Shown one piece after another: positions 1-9,007 of a DNA stretch of 64,000 nucleotides (the stretch's first letter is position 1; every line of letters begins with the position of its first letter). This stretch comes from CAYZJV01 sp049310885. GTDB taxonomy: Bacteria; Spirochaetota; Spirochaetia; Sphaerochaetales; Sphaerochaetaceae. The notes beneath the pieces were generated by a model, which was given only the letters and a program-made list of their open reading frames with translations, was not told where the DNA came from and did not search any database. The stretch covers positions 124,001-188,000 of the forward strand of contig NZ_JBMDYO010000004.1 of NCBI RefSeq assembly GCF_049310885.1, written 5' to 3'. Made by a program: the position numbers and the translations under genes.

Positions 1-507
1 CCAGAAAGAGAGTTCTCCCAAGCTTTTACCAATTATCGGTGAATCGTTGGTCACCGTACATTCATAGGTATAAAATGGATTGCTGGATGCGAATCTTTCT
101 GTAGAATCTATCAATTGCCTGACTGTGTCGAACAGTTCGCGTTCGAGTTCTTCGTGTTGCTCGATAAGGTTCCTCATTCGGGTAAGTAGGGCTTTCGTTT
201 CATAACGATTGCTATGTTTTGCGATATATTTTAAGGCATTCGAACGAGATTTTACTTTTACACCACTGTTTTGGAGAACTTCTACCACCTGTTGTTCTTC
301 TAAAAGGGAGAATGATCTTCTTATGGTTTCCGGAGAGACTCCATATTCGGTGGACATAAGAGAGCGTCCAGAGAGTCGTTTACCTTCAGGTATTTCACCA
401 TTGGAGATCCTATTAGCAATATCCAGCGCTATCTTTGCATAGGTAGCAATTCCATCGCGTTTGCGACGAGGTGATTTTTTCTCATGTTCCTTCTGTTCAG
501 GTGTCAT
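1..507 (-). CDS. GntR-type winged-helix regulator with C-terminal RCK_C (TrkA-C) domain, BusR-like, 3' end off window
   Basis: The visible 169 residues start with MTPEQKEHEKK and run to the window edge. Residues about 15-85 form a GntR-type winged helix (YAKIALDIANRI, then STEYGVSPETIRRSFSLLE). A probable coiled-coil linker follows at about 100-135, and then the first strand of a TrkA-C/RCK_C ligand domain (VTNDSPIIGKSLGELSF). This order (GntR winged helix, coiled coil, RCK_C) is that of BusR, a c-di-AMP-responsive repressor of osmolyte transport in streptococci. The ligand here is inferred only by analogy, and the ligand pocket lies outside the window. It sits 50 bases downstream of mazG on the same strand. 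I chose the ATG at 505-507 because it is the first start before a complete winged helix. Confidence 0.75.
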   Translation of the reverse strand, partial: MTPEQKEHEKKSPRRKRDGIATYAKIALDIANRISNGEIPEGKRLSGRSLMSTEYGVSPETIRRSFSLLEEQQVVEVLQNSGVKVKSRSNALKYIAKHSNRYETKALLTRMRNLIEQHEELERELFDTVRQLIDSTERFASSNPFYTYECTVTNDSPIIGKSLGELSFW

Positions 508-557
508 AATCAGCAATATGATATCACGTTGGATGATGGGGGGCAATAGTGTCCCTG

Positions 558-1385
558 TTACCTGATTTTTTCCTCAGATTTAATCTCTTCCCATATATCA
601 TTCAATACGTCTACATTTTCCCATGATAACGGTATGTGTCTATCTGAGCCTCTCTTTGCCAATTTGTTGAATCTCGTACGTACTTTCTTGTTGCTTTTAT
701 GAAGAGCGACTGAGGGGCTGATTTTCAAATATCGGGCAAGATTGACTATGGCAAAGAGCAGGTCTCCTAATTCTTCCTCCACATGCAAAGGGTCATGATC
801 AATATTTTCGATTGCTTCAAGAAGTTCCTTATGTTCTTCATCAACTTTAGCCAATACACCTTCAATATCTGGCCAATCGAATCCTACCTTACGCATTTTC
901 TTTTGAATTTCCCAGGCTTCTTCAAGTTTTGGCAATGATTTAGGCACTCGACTGAAGAAGTCATCATCATGCGATTTCTTTCCTTCAACATTCTCCTTGA
1001 TCGAATTCCATAAATCCAATACTTCCATGCTATCGGCAGCCTCAGCGTCGGAAAAAACATGGGGATGTCTCCGAACCAATTTAGCACAAACTGAATTTAT
1101 CGCTTGCACGGGAGTAAAATCTCCGGATTCTTCATGGATTCTCGTTATCATGAACGCATTCAGTAGAATATCACCAATTTCTTCAGAGCATGATTGAATA
1201 TCCTGCTCATCTAGAGCATCAATATATTCGTAAGTTTCATCAAGTAATGCACGAGAAACATCGGCAGGGGTTTGCTCACGGTCCCAAGGACAGCCTTCAG
1301 GGCTTCTTAACAAGGTAAGAATCGTATACAGATTTTTTACTGCTTCAGGTAAAGTCTCAGCATCATGGTGTTGATAATCAATCAT
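558..1385 (-). CDS. mazG: Nucleoside triphosphate pyrophosphohydrolase MazG
   Basis: This is a 275-residue house-cleaning NTP pyrophosphatase that hydrolyses (d)NTPs to NMP and PPi. Two tandem MazG folds are visible. The N-terminal one has the CPWDREQT motif (residues 32-39), an E-rich helix DETYEY at 49-54 and EEIGD at 68-72, which are the Mg-binding acidic residues. The second repeats the pattern (EEHKELLEAI, then EEELGDLLFAI). The length matches the two-domain E. coli type. An AGGAG ribosome site lies about 10 bases before the ATG at 1385. The 88-base AT-rich gap upstream separates it from a lipoprotein gene and contains a 14-base T7A7 palindrome at about 1458-1471 but no convincing promoter. 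Confidence 0.95.
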   Translation of the reverse strand: MIDYQHHDAETLPEAVKNLYTILTLLRSPEGCPWDREQTPADVSRALLDETYEYIDALDEQDIQSCSEEIGDILLNAFMITRIHEESGDFTPVQAINSVCAKLVRRHPHVFSDAEAADSMEVLDLWNSIKENVEGKKSHDDDFFSRVPKSLPKLEEAWEIQKKMRKVGFDWPDIEGVLAKVDEEHKELLEAIENIDHDPLHVEEELGDLLFAIVNLARYLKISPSVALHKSNKKVRTRFNKLAKRGSDRHIPLSWENVDVLNDIWEEIKSEEKIR

Positions 1386-1473
1386 CTATAATAACTCCTG
1401 ATTTTGTTTGTAATTCTTTCTAGTTGACAGAATATACATTATATACATTAAAACATATTTTTTTAAAAAAATA

Positions 1474-2454
1474 TCAATCCAATAAGATATAACCAAGATA
1501 TTCGAGTTTAGACCAATAGATATTTGTAAAATCCCCCTCACCTGCGAATATCGCGCCAAATATATGTACATACAAATTTGTGTTTAGTGAATAATCTTCA
1601 ACTAGATTATTATAGAAGTAATTATCTTCATTTGAGATGTACTGTCTACTCAGATCATCTTTTGACCATTTAGCGATATTGGGAAAAGGATGTTTTCGAT
1701 AATTTGTGAAATAAAAAATTCGAGGTACAGTCTCATTAGTTGAGATTTCCAGCAAGTAGGAGGATTTATCCCCTATAGGAAAATCGGACCCTGGTCCTGG
1801 TGTTATAGCATTCTTTGATACAGTAAAATCAAATCCACTCGTAAAATTATCTGGTTTAATGGGAATATCCATCTCGGGAGACGTTCCGAATATAAAAGAA
1901 GCGCGTTGGTCACTAATAGCAATACTTTGTGCAAATGTACCCAATACGAATCCAGATGGGGTTGTATTTAGATTATCGTCATCTGGTCTAAAGACCGAGT
2001 ATTCCCGTGAGTTTGAAGAATCTGAATAAAGATAGTACCCAGGTGCTAACGAATCGGTTCCTGATGAAGTTTCAGGAGACCAAGGTCTACCATTTCCTTG
2101 CGTAGTCCTGTATATAGTATTGAAATAATCATCAGCTAAGCTTAATTTAAAGCTAGCGTCGTTTGCGTTATTTGTTATAGGAGAGGTCAAAATATTAGGC
2201 TGTGAGGAAATAATATAGAAAAGCTTGATCGATGGACCTTCACCTGAAGGGAAATAATCCATCAATTTTGAAGCTGCTGAAGAACTGACTTCCAACGAAA
2301 CATTGATTGTTTGGCCATCATCGGGAGTAGATCCAGTAATGAAGACATCTCCATCGAGATTGATATATGTAGGCATACCACAACTCGCGAAAAATAAAAG
2401 AGATGTCAGCACGAGCACCATAAAAGGAGTACTCTTTGACCAACATCTCTTCAT
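1474..2454 (-). CDS. Predicted lipoprotein of unknown function
   Basis: A 326-residue protein starts at MKRCWSKSTPF with a hydrophobic signal segment and lipobox LLFFASC, so it is probably an acylated envelope lipoprotein. I chose the ATG at 2452-2454 because GGAGG stands about 5 bases upstream; a longer in-frame reading would cross this ribosome site. The mature part is rich in Ser, Thr, Asn and Asp, with short beta-strand-like stretches and no family I recognise. The gene follows the TPR membrane protein by 37 bases, and a GC-rich hairpin at 2462-2477 sits in that gap with its base touching the ribosome site. The role is unknown; co-transcription with the TPR protein is inferred from spacing. 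Confidence 0.75.
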   Translation of the reverse strand: MKRCWSKSTPFMVLVLTSLLFFASCGMPTYINLDGDVFITGSTPDDGQTINVSLEVSSSAASKLMDYFPSGEGPSIKLFYIISSQPNILTSPITNNANDASFKLSLADDYFNTIYRTTQGNGRPWSPETSSGTDSLAPGYYLYSDSSNSREYSVFRPDDDNLNTTPSGFVLGTFAQSIAISDQRASFIFGTSPEMDIPIKPDNFTSGFDFTVSKNAITPGPGSDFPIGDKSSYLLEISTNETVPRIFYFTNYRKHPFPNIAKWSKDDLSRQYISNEDNYFYNNLVEDYSLNTNLYVHIFGAIFAGEGDFTNIYWSKLEYLGYILLD

Positions 2455-2461
2455 AATACCT

Positions 2462-2477
2462 CCGCCAGAGCTGGCGG
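2462..2477 (-). promoter_or_regulatory. GC-rich hairpin overlapping a ribosome binding site
   Basis: Perfect 6-base arms CCGCCA / TGGCGG enclose the tetraloop GAGC. On the minus strand the distal arm runs directly into the GGAGG ribosome site (2459-2463) of the downstream lipoprotein gene. There is no T-run, so it is not a classical terminator. It could lower translation or act as a processing site; this is inferred from sequence only. Confidence 0.4.
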
Positions 2478-2491
2478 TGTTGTTCTCCAAA

Positions 2492-3178
2492 CTATTGGAG
2501 CATCACCAGACGAGTCTGAGCTAATTTTGCATATTCCGATGCTGAGAATTCATCTGCCAGTTGCTGGAAAACAGCAAGAGCGAGATCATTATTACCCTGA
2601 GCCTCGTGCAAACGTGCAACGCTGAACAACGCTTTTGCCGCTTCGGCTGCTTCGGAACCATATGTATCGTATACAGACTGATAATATTCCAGAGCCTTTC
2701 CTATTTCGCCAAGTTGTTCACTGGCAACACCTGCATTGAAGAGTGCCAATGAACCTAAATAAGTTTGGCTACCCTTCTCTGCAACAGTCAAAAAATGATC
2801 CAATGCAACATCGAAAGCACCATCTTCATAGGAAATAAGACCTAGCAGGTATTCGGCCTTAAGAACCGGATACGATTTCCCTCCCTTGCTAGCAAGGTCG
2901 GAGAGCTCGGTCTCCAAAGAATCCTTCATCGACTCTGCCTCTGAAGTAGTCTTGTCCTCTAAATACGTCCACTCTGAATATGTCCTTTGTAGATTGTCGA
3001 TAGACAACTGCAGATTGTCTGCCCGGCTGTCGGCAATTGAGAGGCCTATCCATAACCCCGCCACGATGACCAAAACGGCCACCGCGACAATAATCAGGAG
3101 CTTTTTCTTCGCAATCAGGAAATTATTGAATTTTGATTCAATTTTTCCCGAAGTCGTTGTTTCATTTTTTTTAGCCAT
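2492..3178 (-). CDS. Single-pass membrane TPR protein (YfgM-like)
   Basis: A 228-residue protein has a basic cytoplasmic head (about 30 residues), one transmembrane helix (KKLLIIVAVAVLVIVAGLWI, about 25-46) and a C-terminal domain of TPR helices. Examples are AEYLLGLISYEDGAFDVALDHF, SLALFNAGVASEQLGEIGKALEYY and ALFSVARLHEAQGNNDLALAVF. This layout is that of YfgM-type periplasmic TPR proteins, which associate with the Sec translocon and chaperones in E. coli; that role here is inference. It lies 12 bases downstream of cmk-rpsA, so the two are probably co-transcribed. No catalytic motif is seen. Confidence 0.8.
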   Translation of the reverse strand: MAKKNETTTSGKIESKFNNFLIAKKKLLIIVAVAVLVIVAGLWIGLSIADSRADNLQLSIDNLQRTYSEWTYLEDKTTSEAESMKDSLETELSDLASKGGKSYPVLKAEYLLGLISYEDGAFDVALDHFLTVAEKGSQTYLGSLALFNAGVASEQLGEIGKALEYYQSVYDTYGSEAAEAAKALFSVARLHEAQGNNDLALAVFQQLADEFSASEYAKLAQTRLVMLQ

Positions 3179-3190
3179 CAGTATGCTCCG

Positions 3191-5617
3191 CTATTCCGTG
3201 TCTTTTTCCCGGGATTTCATTAAGTCACCAAACGTAAAGGTATCACCTTCATCATCGTGTATATACTTGGAAATCTCGGACTGCTGGGATTTGCGGATCA
3301 TCTCCTTGATCGACAGACTCAGCTTTTGGGTGGAGGGATTAATCTCCACAACAGCAGCAGTGATAGGATCGCCGACCTTGAACTTCTTCAAGACTTCATC
3401 GGAGAACTGCTCATCAGGTCCGACTAGGTTGTATTTTGAGATAAGTCCTTCGATATCACCGAGAACTCTTACAAAAACACCGAAGTCAGTAACATTGCTG
3501 ATTTCACCACTGATAGTACTGCCCTTGGGATAGTCATGACGCAAAGTCTGCCAAGGATTTCCCTCGAGCTGCTTTACACCAAGGCGAATATGGCGAGTCT
3601 TGGCATCAACACGAGTAACGACAACATCAATGACATCACCCTCTTTGCAGAACTCGTTCATATTCCTGACTTTCTTGGTCCAAGAAATGTCGTCGATATG
3701 AAGGAACCCGTCGATACCTTCTTCCAGATTAATAAATGCACCGCTATTGGTAATCTTTACTACTGGTTTGGTGAGAGTCATACCCATGGGATAGCGCTCA
3801 TCAATGGTGTCCCAAGGATTCTCTTCAAGCTGTTTCAAGCCGAGGCTGACACGCTTCTTGTCCAGATCGTATCCAAGTATTTTTGCTTCAACAACATCTC
3901 CAATGGAGAGCAACTCCTTGGGATTATTGATCCGCTTTGTCCAAGAAAGCTCTGAAATATGGGCTAAGCCTTCTATTCCAGGTTCAATTTCAATAAATAC
4001 ACCGAATGTTGTAATCTTAGTGACAGGAGCCTTAACAACATCATCGACCGAATATCGCTCTTCGAATGTATTCCAGGGATCCTCTTGCATATGCTTCAAT
4101 GAAAGGTTGATCTTCTGTGAGACAGGATCGATGTTGATGAGTCTCAACTGAATGACCTGGCCTTTCTTCACAAAATCTTTTGGTTTGGTGACATGGCCCC
4201 AGCTCATATCATTAATATGGAGCAAGCCATCGAATCCACCGAGATCAATAAATGCTCCAAAACTAGTGAAGCTTTTTACCGTACCTTCAACGACATCGCC
4301 GATCTTGACCGTGGAGAAAAACTTTTCTTTGTTTTCCTTGATCTTCTTCTCAAGATACTCACGACGACTAACTACACTCTTCAACTTCATTCCAGTATGG
4401 AATTTGTCGATTATGAAGTAATCTGCGATCCCAATCATGGTCTCAGGATCTTCGACCCTGACCACATCGGCTTTCGAGAGCGGGCAGAACCCTAAGAATT
4501 CATTGCCCAGGTCGACTTCAAAGCCTCCCTTGATGACCTTCACGAACTTGCCCATAACTGGAGCGCGATTTTCAGCAGCTTCCTTGAGGACTTCGGTCCG
4601 TTCCTTGATGTCAGCACGTTTTTTGGAAATAACGATCTGGCCGCCCTTCCCTTCTTTGTTGACAATCATGACCTTGACTTCGTCGCCGACGGCAGGAACA
4701 GTGGCAAATTCATCCGAGGCAATTCTTCCTTCAGACTTATATCCCACATCCACAAACACATACTCGTTATTGACCTGAACAACAGTACCGGTAACGAGCT
4801 GACCGTCTTCAATTTCATCAAGAGATTTTAGGTAATGTTCCTGCAACATCGTCTGCATATCAGCCTTCTGCTGAGGTTCGTTTTGTGTTTCCAACACTTC
4901 CTTCACTTCTTCCACTTTTCTCTCCTGATCCTTATTTTCACCCGAAATCCGGGTAAATATAGCACGTAACACTGTGTCATAAACTTCATCTATGGTCAAG
5001 TATGAGGAGTCAATATAGATAGCGTTGGGAGCTACCTTCAGACCACCGACTGGCTTATTCCTGTCAATTTCGTCTCTTTCCGCAATTTTTTTAACTAGAT
5101 CTTGATATGACATTTCTGTTGGTTGTTGGGCGTATCGCCTTCTTGCGCGGACTTCAACAGTAGCATCCAAGAAAAATTTGCACTGAGCTTGGGGGAATAC
5201 GACTGTGGTGATATCTCTACCTTCACAGACGATATTCATCCCATGTTCAGCAAGAGCTCTGAGATGACGGTTCACGATCGTCCGCAATTCCACGATAGCG
5301 GAATGTGGAGCCACATAGGCATCTACAGAATCAGAATGGAGTTTATCTTCGACATCTACTCCATCTGCGTGTAACCTTCCATTAATGATTTCCAGCGAAA
5401 TCGCTTTAGCTACATCGAGTACAACAGTAGGATCTTTAGGATCCAACCCTTTTTCCAATACATTGAGGGTAATTGCACGGTAAAAATTTCCTGAATTCAG
5501 AAAATAGAAGCCTAGATGTGCTGCAACCATGCTTGCGATAGAACTTTTTCCGACTCCTGCCGGTCCGTCTATAGCTACAACAAAACCTTTTAACCCTTTC
5601 AGGAGATCTTTATTCAT
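3191..5617 (-). CDS. cmk-rpsA: Cytidylate kinase fused to ribosomal protein S1
   Basis: This is an 808-residue fusion. Residues about 12-225 are cytidylate kinase (CMP/dCMP to CDP/dCDP): P-loop GPAGVGKSS near residue 18, CMP-binding CEGRDITTVVFP near 130, and an R-rich LID (VRARRRYAQQ). After a charged linker rich in E, K and Q (about 230-265), six S1 repeats follow, each with the G-F/V-FV-D/E-L pattern (for example GTVKSFTSFGAFIDLGGFDG). They end in a charged tail. Separate cmk and rpsA neighbour each other in many bacteria; the in-frame fusion is known from Treponema pallidum. No internal stop or frameshift is present. It overlaps the upstream pseudouridine synthase gene by 4 bases. Confidence 0.93.
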   Translation of the reverse strand: MNKDLLKGLKGFVVAIDGPAGVGKSSIASMVAAHLGFYFLNSGNFYRAITLNVLEKGLDPKDPTVVLDVAKAISLEIINGRLHADGVDVEDKLHSDSVDAYVAPHSAIVELRTIVNRHLRALAEHGMNIVCEGRDITTVVFPQAQCKFFLDATVEVRARRRYAQQPTEMSYQDLVKKIAERDEIDRNKPVGGLKVAPNAIYIDSSYLTIDEVYDTVLRAIFTRISGENKDQERKVEEVKEVLETQNEPQQKADMQTMLQEHYLKSLDEIEDGQLVTGTVVQVNNEYVFVDVGYKSEGRIASDEFATVPAVGDEVKVMIVNKEGKGGQIVISKKRADIKERTEVLKEAAENRAPVMGKFVKVIKGGFEVDLGNEFLGFCPLSKADVVRVEDPETMIGIADYFIIDKFHTGMKLKSVVSRREYLEKKIKENKEKFFSTVKIGDVVEGTVKSFTSFGAFIDLGGFDGLLHINDMSWGHVTKPKDFVKKGQVIQLRLINIDPVSQKINLSLKHMQEDPWNTFEERYSVDDVVKAPVTKITTFGVFIEIEPGIEGLAHISELSWTKRINNPKELLSIGDVVEAKILGYDLDKKRVSLGLKQLEENPWDTIDERYPMGMTLTKPVVKITNSGAFINLEEGIDGFLHIDDISWTKKVRNMNEFCKEGDVIDVVVTRVDAKTRHIRLGVKQLEGNPWQTLRHDYPKGSTISGEISNVTDFGVFVRVLGDIEGLISKYNLVGPDEQFSDEVLKKFKVGDPITAAVVEINPSTQKLSLSIKEMIRKSQQSEISKYIHDDEGDTFTFGDLMKSREKDTE

Positions 5618-6342
5618 GTGTTCTTCCCCTCCAATAATGCTTTCATTTCACTTTTTGTGACGGGACGATATTTCCCTTCAGGGAGCTCGCCCAATTCGAT
5701 CGGACCGATCCTCAGCCTTACCAAATGTTTAATGGTATAACCGAAATAACTGAAGATTTTCCTCAGCTCCCGGTTTTTCCCTTCCGTTAAGGTAATGACA
5801 ACCCAACGCTTGGAACGTAGTTCGAAGTGTTTGATGACATAAGGCTTTTGGCTATCGATATAGAGGCCACGAAGTGCCTCTTCCATATCGGATCTGAGAA
5901 TGGGTTCTGCAGTCATGACCGCATACTCCTTCTCTATCTGGTTTGAAGGATGCATAATCTTTTGTGCAGCATCCCCATCATTAGTATAGAGAATCAAACC
6001 GGTGGATTCCTTGTCCAGTCTTCCAACATGGAATAGGAGATTGTTCTCCGGGATAGTAATCAACTCGCGTGCATATTTAGTCTCATTTGGATCATAGTTG
6101 GTACATACATAGCCTCTTGGTTTGTGCAATGCATAGTAGAATAGGCGATCTGCTGGTTCAGCCAAAACATCGTCAACCATGACCACGTCATCGGCTTCAA
6201 CTTTTACACCCATTTCAACAACGATTTTCATGTTGACGGATACCCTACCCTCTGAGATAAGCCGTTCGCAGGATCTTCTCGATCCGAATCCGCTCTTGGC
6301 CAGATAACTCTGTAGACGGATGGGATAGTCAATTTGCATCAT
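5614..6342 (-). CDS. rluB: rRNA pseudouridine synthase, RsuA/RluB/E/F family
   Basis: A 242-residue protein has an N-terminal S4 RNA-binding domain (RLQSYLAKSGFGSRRSCERLI, residues about 9-55) and a pseudouridine synthase domain with the catalytic motif GRLDKESTGLI (Asp110). Family members convert specific uridines in 16S or 23S rRNA to pseudouridine. The YVCTNYDP and REIRKI-like (NRELRKIF) motifs fit the RsuA/RluB branch. The exact site (23S U2605 or 16S U516) cannot be told from sequence alone, so the symbol is provisional. It overlaps scpB by 14 bases upstream and cmk-rpsA by 4 downstream. GAGGAG precedes two adjacent ATGs; either may be used. Confidence 0.85.
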   Translation of the reverse strand: MMQIDYPIRLQSYLAKSGFGSRRSCERLISEGRVSVNMKIVVEMGVKVEADDVVMVDDVLAEPADRLFYYALHKPRGYVCTNYDPNETKYARELITIPENNLLFHVGRLDKESTGLILYTNDGDAAQKIMHPSNQIEKEYAVMTAEPILRSDMEEALRGLYIDSQKPYVIKHFELRSKRWVVITLTEGKNRELRKIFSYFGYTIKHLVRLRIGPIELGELPEGKYRPVTKSEMKALLEGKNT

Positions 6343-6901
6343 TCAACTCCTCTTCAGTTGTAAACCGGGCACGATCGATTTCCGATAATTTCGGAAGCGC
6401 TGAGATGCTCGGTAGATTGAATTCAAATAAAAATTTCTTTGTCGTACCATATAGACCGGGATGACCAGGTACATCTTTTCTTCCAACAACCTTGATGTAC
6501 TCCCGTTCTCGTAAAAGACGAATGATATTGTCGCTCGATACACCCCTGATATTCTCGACATCCCGTCTAGTTACCGGTTGTGAATAGGCAATGATTGAAA
6601 GTGTCTCCAACGCTGCATTCGAGAGCCTGCGGTCTACTTTCTTTCCGTAACAATCACGCAATTTACCGTGAAGATCATTAGACGGAAGAAAACAGTAGGT
6701 TCCGTTGGATTCCACGAGATCAAGTCCGTGCATGTGACCTTCCCAATAGCCTTTCAATTCCCCAATAGCTTCAGCAAGTTGTGCTTCGGTAAGCCCAGTC
6801 AATCTTCCTATCTTATCGGTCCTGACAGGTTCGTTTTCAAGAAAGAGTATGACTTCGACCAGACGGGCATTTGTAGATAAGACCGTAGGACTTGAACTCA
6901 T
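6329..6901 (-). CDS. scpB: Segregation and condensation protein ScpB
   Basis: A 190-residue kleisin-partner protein of the SMC-ScpAB condensin. Two winged-helix domains are visible: the first at about 12-85 (RLVEVILFLENEPVRTDKI), the second with the family hallmark LETLSIIAYSQPVTRRDVENIRGV at about 100-125. The section GRKDVPGHPGLYGTT follows, as is typical. It overlaps scpA by 4 bases (ATGA), which suggests translational coupling and fits the known complex stoichiometry. The C-terminal tail is acidic. Confidence 0.94.
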   Translation of the reverse strand: MSSSPTVLSTNARLVEVILFLENEPVRTDKIGRLTGLTEAQLAEAIGELKGYWEGHMHGLDLVESNGTYCFLPSNDLHGKLRDCYGKKVDRRLSNAALETLSIIAYSQPVTRRDVENIRGVSSDNIIRLLREREYIKVVGRKDVPGHPGLYGTTKKFLFEFNLPSISALPKLSEIDRARFTTEEELNDAN

Positions 6902-7833
6902 AGGTCGCCCTCCGCATCATCTGTCAGATCGATAATTTCATCATCATCGTCTTCATCGTACAGCGTATTTCTATGTTCCATACGAACATCTGGTTGGATC
7001 TGTGAAGTCTGTTGGATAAAAGACTCGAAAGGCTCTTCATCTCCATAGTCTTCGTCCTCGAAAGTCTCACTATCGAATCCATCTTTTTTTCTGATAACGA
7101 TATCACCAAACAATGCATGCTGATGGATAGATATCATACTGAATTTCACCGCTTCAAGTATCGCAAGGAAAGCACAGATGACATCCATAGGTGATTCACG
7201 ATGTACCACGAGATCAAGAAAAGAAATTTCCTCGCGTTGTTCGAATAGTTCAACCATCAATGATAACTTCTGTTTGGTTGTTACTTCTTCATATACATTA
7301 AATACTTGTTGTGGAGTAATTGATCGCAATAATGAGGAGAAAGTCTTCAACAAGTCCCATACATTGATATCATTCCACAAGGCCTGGTCCTCGAATGGAA
7401 GCATGAATTGGCTCTTCTTCCGTTGGATAAACAAGTCCCCACTTTGGTTGGAGTCTACGAGAAGAGCTGTGTAGCGTTTGAATTTCTGGTATTCAAGCAA
7501 TCGTTCAACCAATTCTGTCCTCATTTCGGAAAATTCATCATCCTCATCGAATCCATCATCGTTTGGTAAAAGCATTTTGCTTTTCAGATAGATTAAATGC
7601 GCCGCCATGGCATAGAAATCGGTGAGATCATCCAAATCGAGTTTGCTCGCCATATCGAGATAAGCCAGAAATTGATCTGTTATCTCAGCAATGGGAATAT
7701 CGTAGATATTGACTTGTGCCTTCTGAATAAGATGTAAAAGCAAATCCAGAGGGCCTTCGAATTGTCGAATCGAATAGGACAAGGTCGAAGGGTGTCTGTC
7801 ACCCTGACCAACCAGTCCTGCTTCCTTTACCAT
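6898..7833 (-). CDS. scpA: Segregation and condensation protein ScpA (kleisin)
   Basis: A 311-residue kleisin that bridges SMC heads. The N-terminal signature FEGPLDLLLHLIQKAQVNIYDIPIAEIT is intact, as is AAHLIYLKSKMLLP. The C-terminal winged helix is present (about 215-260), and the protein ends in a strongly acidic tail (DEDDDDEIIDLTDDAEGD). It is somewhat longer than the usual 240-260 residues because of the acidic central and C-terminal insertions. No good ribosome site precedes the ATG at 7833, so the exact start is uncertain, but the conserved region begins by residue 24. It lies 48 bases after recA on the same strand. Confidence 0.92.
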   Translation of the reverse strand: MVKEAGLVGQGDRHPSTLSYSIRQFEGPLDLLLHLIQKAQVNIYDIPIAEITDQFLAYLDMASKLDLDDLTDFYAMAAHLIYLKSKMLLPNDDGFDEDDEFSEMRTELVERLLEYQKFKRYTALLVDSNQSGDLFIQRKKSQFMLPFEDQALWNDINVWDLLKTFSSLLRSITPQQVFNVYEEVTTKQKLSLMVELFEQREEISFLDLVVHRESPMDVICAFLAILEAVKFSMISIHQHALFGDIVIRKKDGFDSETFEDEDYGDEEPFESFIQQTSQIQPDVRMEHRNTLYDEDDDDEIIDLTDDAEGDL

Positions 7834-7881
7834 GCGACCGAGTATAGCGTTTTATATCGGTCGCGTAAAGCCTTGGTGTAC

Positions 7882-8955
7882 TTACTCTTTAGCGGTTTCA
7901 GCCTGCTGAGAATCTACTGGAGCAGGGAACATAACAGATCGAAGTCTTTTTTCCAGATCGACGGTGATATCGGTGTTCGTCTTAAGGAAATTGATGGCAT
8001 TTTCCCTACCTTGTCCAATCTTTTCATCATTATAGGAGTACCAAGAACCACTCTTGTCGAGCATTTCATATTTCAATGCAGCATCTAGAATACTTCCATG
8101 GTAACTGAGGCCTTCACCAAAGAACATATCCAACTCCACCTTCTTGAAAGGAGGGGCCATTTTGTTCTTCACTATCTTTATTCTGACTCTGTTACCAATG
8201 ATATCATCGGCACTGCGACTGATAGCTTCGATCCTACGGACCTCAATTCTGATAGACGAGTAGAATTTGAGAGCATTTCCACCGGTTGTAGTCTCGGGAT
8301 TTCCGAACATGACACCGATCTTCATCCGGATCTGGTTAATGAATATGATCGTTGTGTTACTTTTGCTTAAGATACCGGTGAGTTTGCGTAGAGCTTGGCT
8401 CATAAGACGGGCTTGCAATCCCATGTGTGAATCGCCCATTTCTCCATCGATCTCAGCTTGAGGAGTTAACGCCGCCACAGAGTCGACAACAATGATATCT
8501 ACAGCTCCGGAACGGACAAGAGATTCAACTATTTCTAGAGCCTGTTCCCCATTATCAGGTTGAGATATCCAAAGTTCATCGGTATTCACACCGAGCTTTT
8601 TCGCATATGTCGGATCCAGGGCATGCTCAGCATCAATGAATGCAGCTATACCTCCAGCTTTTTGGGCTTCTGCAATCGAGTGGAGAGCAAGGGTTGTTTT
8701 ACCTGAAGATTCGGGACCATAGATCTCAATGATCCTCCCTTTTGGATACCCTCCTATGCCCAATGCTTCATCCAAGAGCAAGGAACCCGAAGAGATGACT
8801 CTCACCGAACGGTCTACGGGATTGTCTCCCAATCTCATGAGAGCACCTTTACCGAACTGTTTGTCGATTTGGGATCGAGCAGCTTCGAGTGCAACTAATT
8901 TCTGCTTGGAATCGGTTACCGTAACCGGCGAACTGGAATTACTATTCTTTGCCAT
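7882..8955 (-). CDS. recA: Recombinase RecA
   Basis: A 357-residue RecA: Walker A GPESSGKT at 80-87, the MAW-type motif region, Walker B VDIIVVDSVAALTP, the L1 loop region MGLQARLMSQALRKLTG and the L2-containing FINQIRMKIGVMFGNPETTTGG. It forms ATP-dependent filaments on single-stranded DNA for strand exchange and for LexA-type co-protease activity. The C-terminal tail is short. The ribosome site TTAGGAGAG lies shortly before the ATG. The 52-base gap to dtd shows no LexA-like palindrome that I can recognise, so SOS control is not evident from sequence. Confidence 0.98.
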   Translation of the reverse strand: MAKNSNSSSPVTVTDSKQKLVALEAARSQIDKQFGKGALMRLGDNPVDRSVRVISSGSLLLDEALGIGGYPKGRIIEIYGPESSGKTTLALHSIAEAQKAGGIAAFIDAEHALDPTYAKKLGVNTDELWISQPDNGEQALEIVESLVRSGAVDIIVVDSVAALTPQAEIDGEMGDSHMGLQARLMSQALRKLTGILSKSNTTIIFINQIRMKIGVMFGNPETTTGGNALKFYSSIRIEVRRIEAISRSADDIIGNRVRIKIVKNKMAPPFKKVELDMFFGEGLSYHGSILDAALKYEMLDKSGSWYSYNDEKIGQGRENAINFLKTNTDITVDLEKRLRSVMFPAPVDSQQAETAKE

Positions 8956-9007
8956 ATTTTCTCTCCTAATCGGATCCTTATACTACTTTACCGTATCAAT
9001 TCGATTT

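Noticed and set aside
1386..1571. Small frame overlapping the end of the lipoprotein gene
   Set aside because: AT-rich, no ribosome site, mostly antisense-like hydrophobic composition and overlaps a supported gene.
8956..9007. LexA/SOS box upstream of recA
   Set aside because: No palindrome of known LexA type is visible in the 52-base gap.
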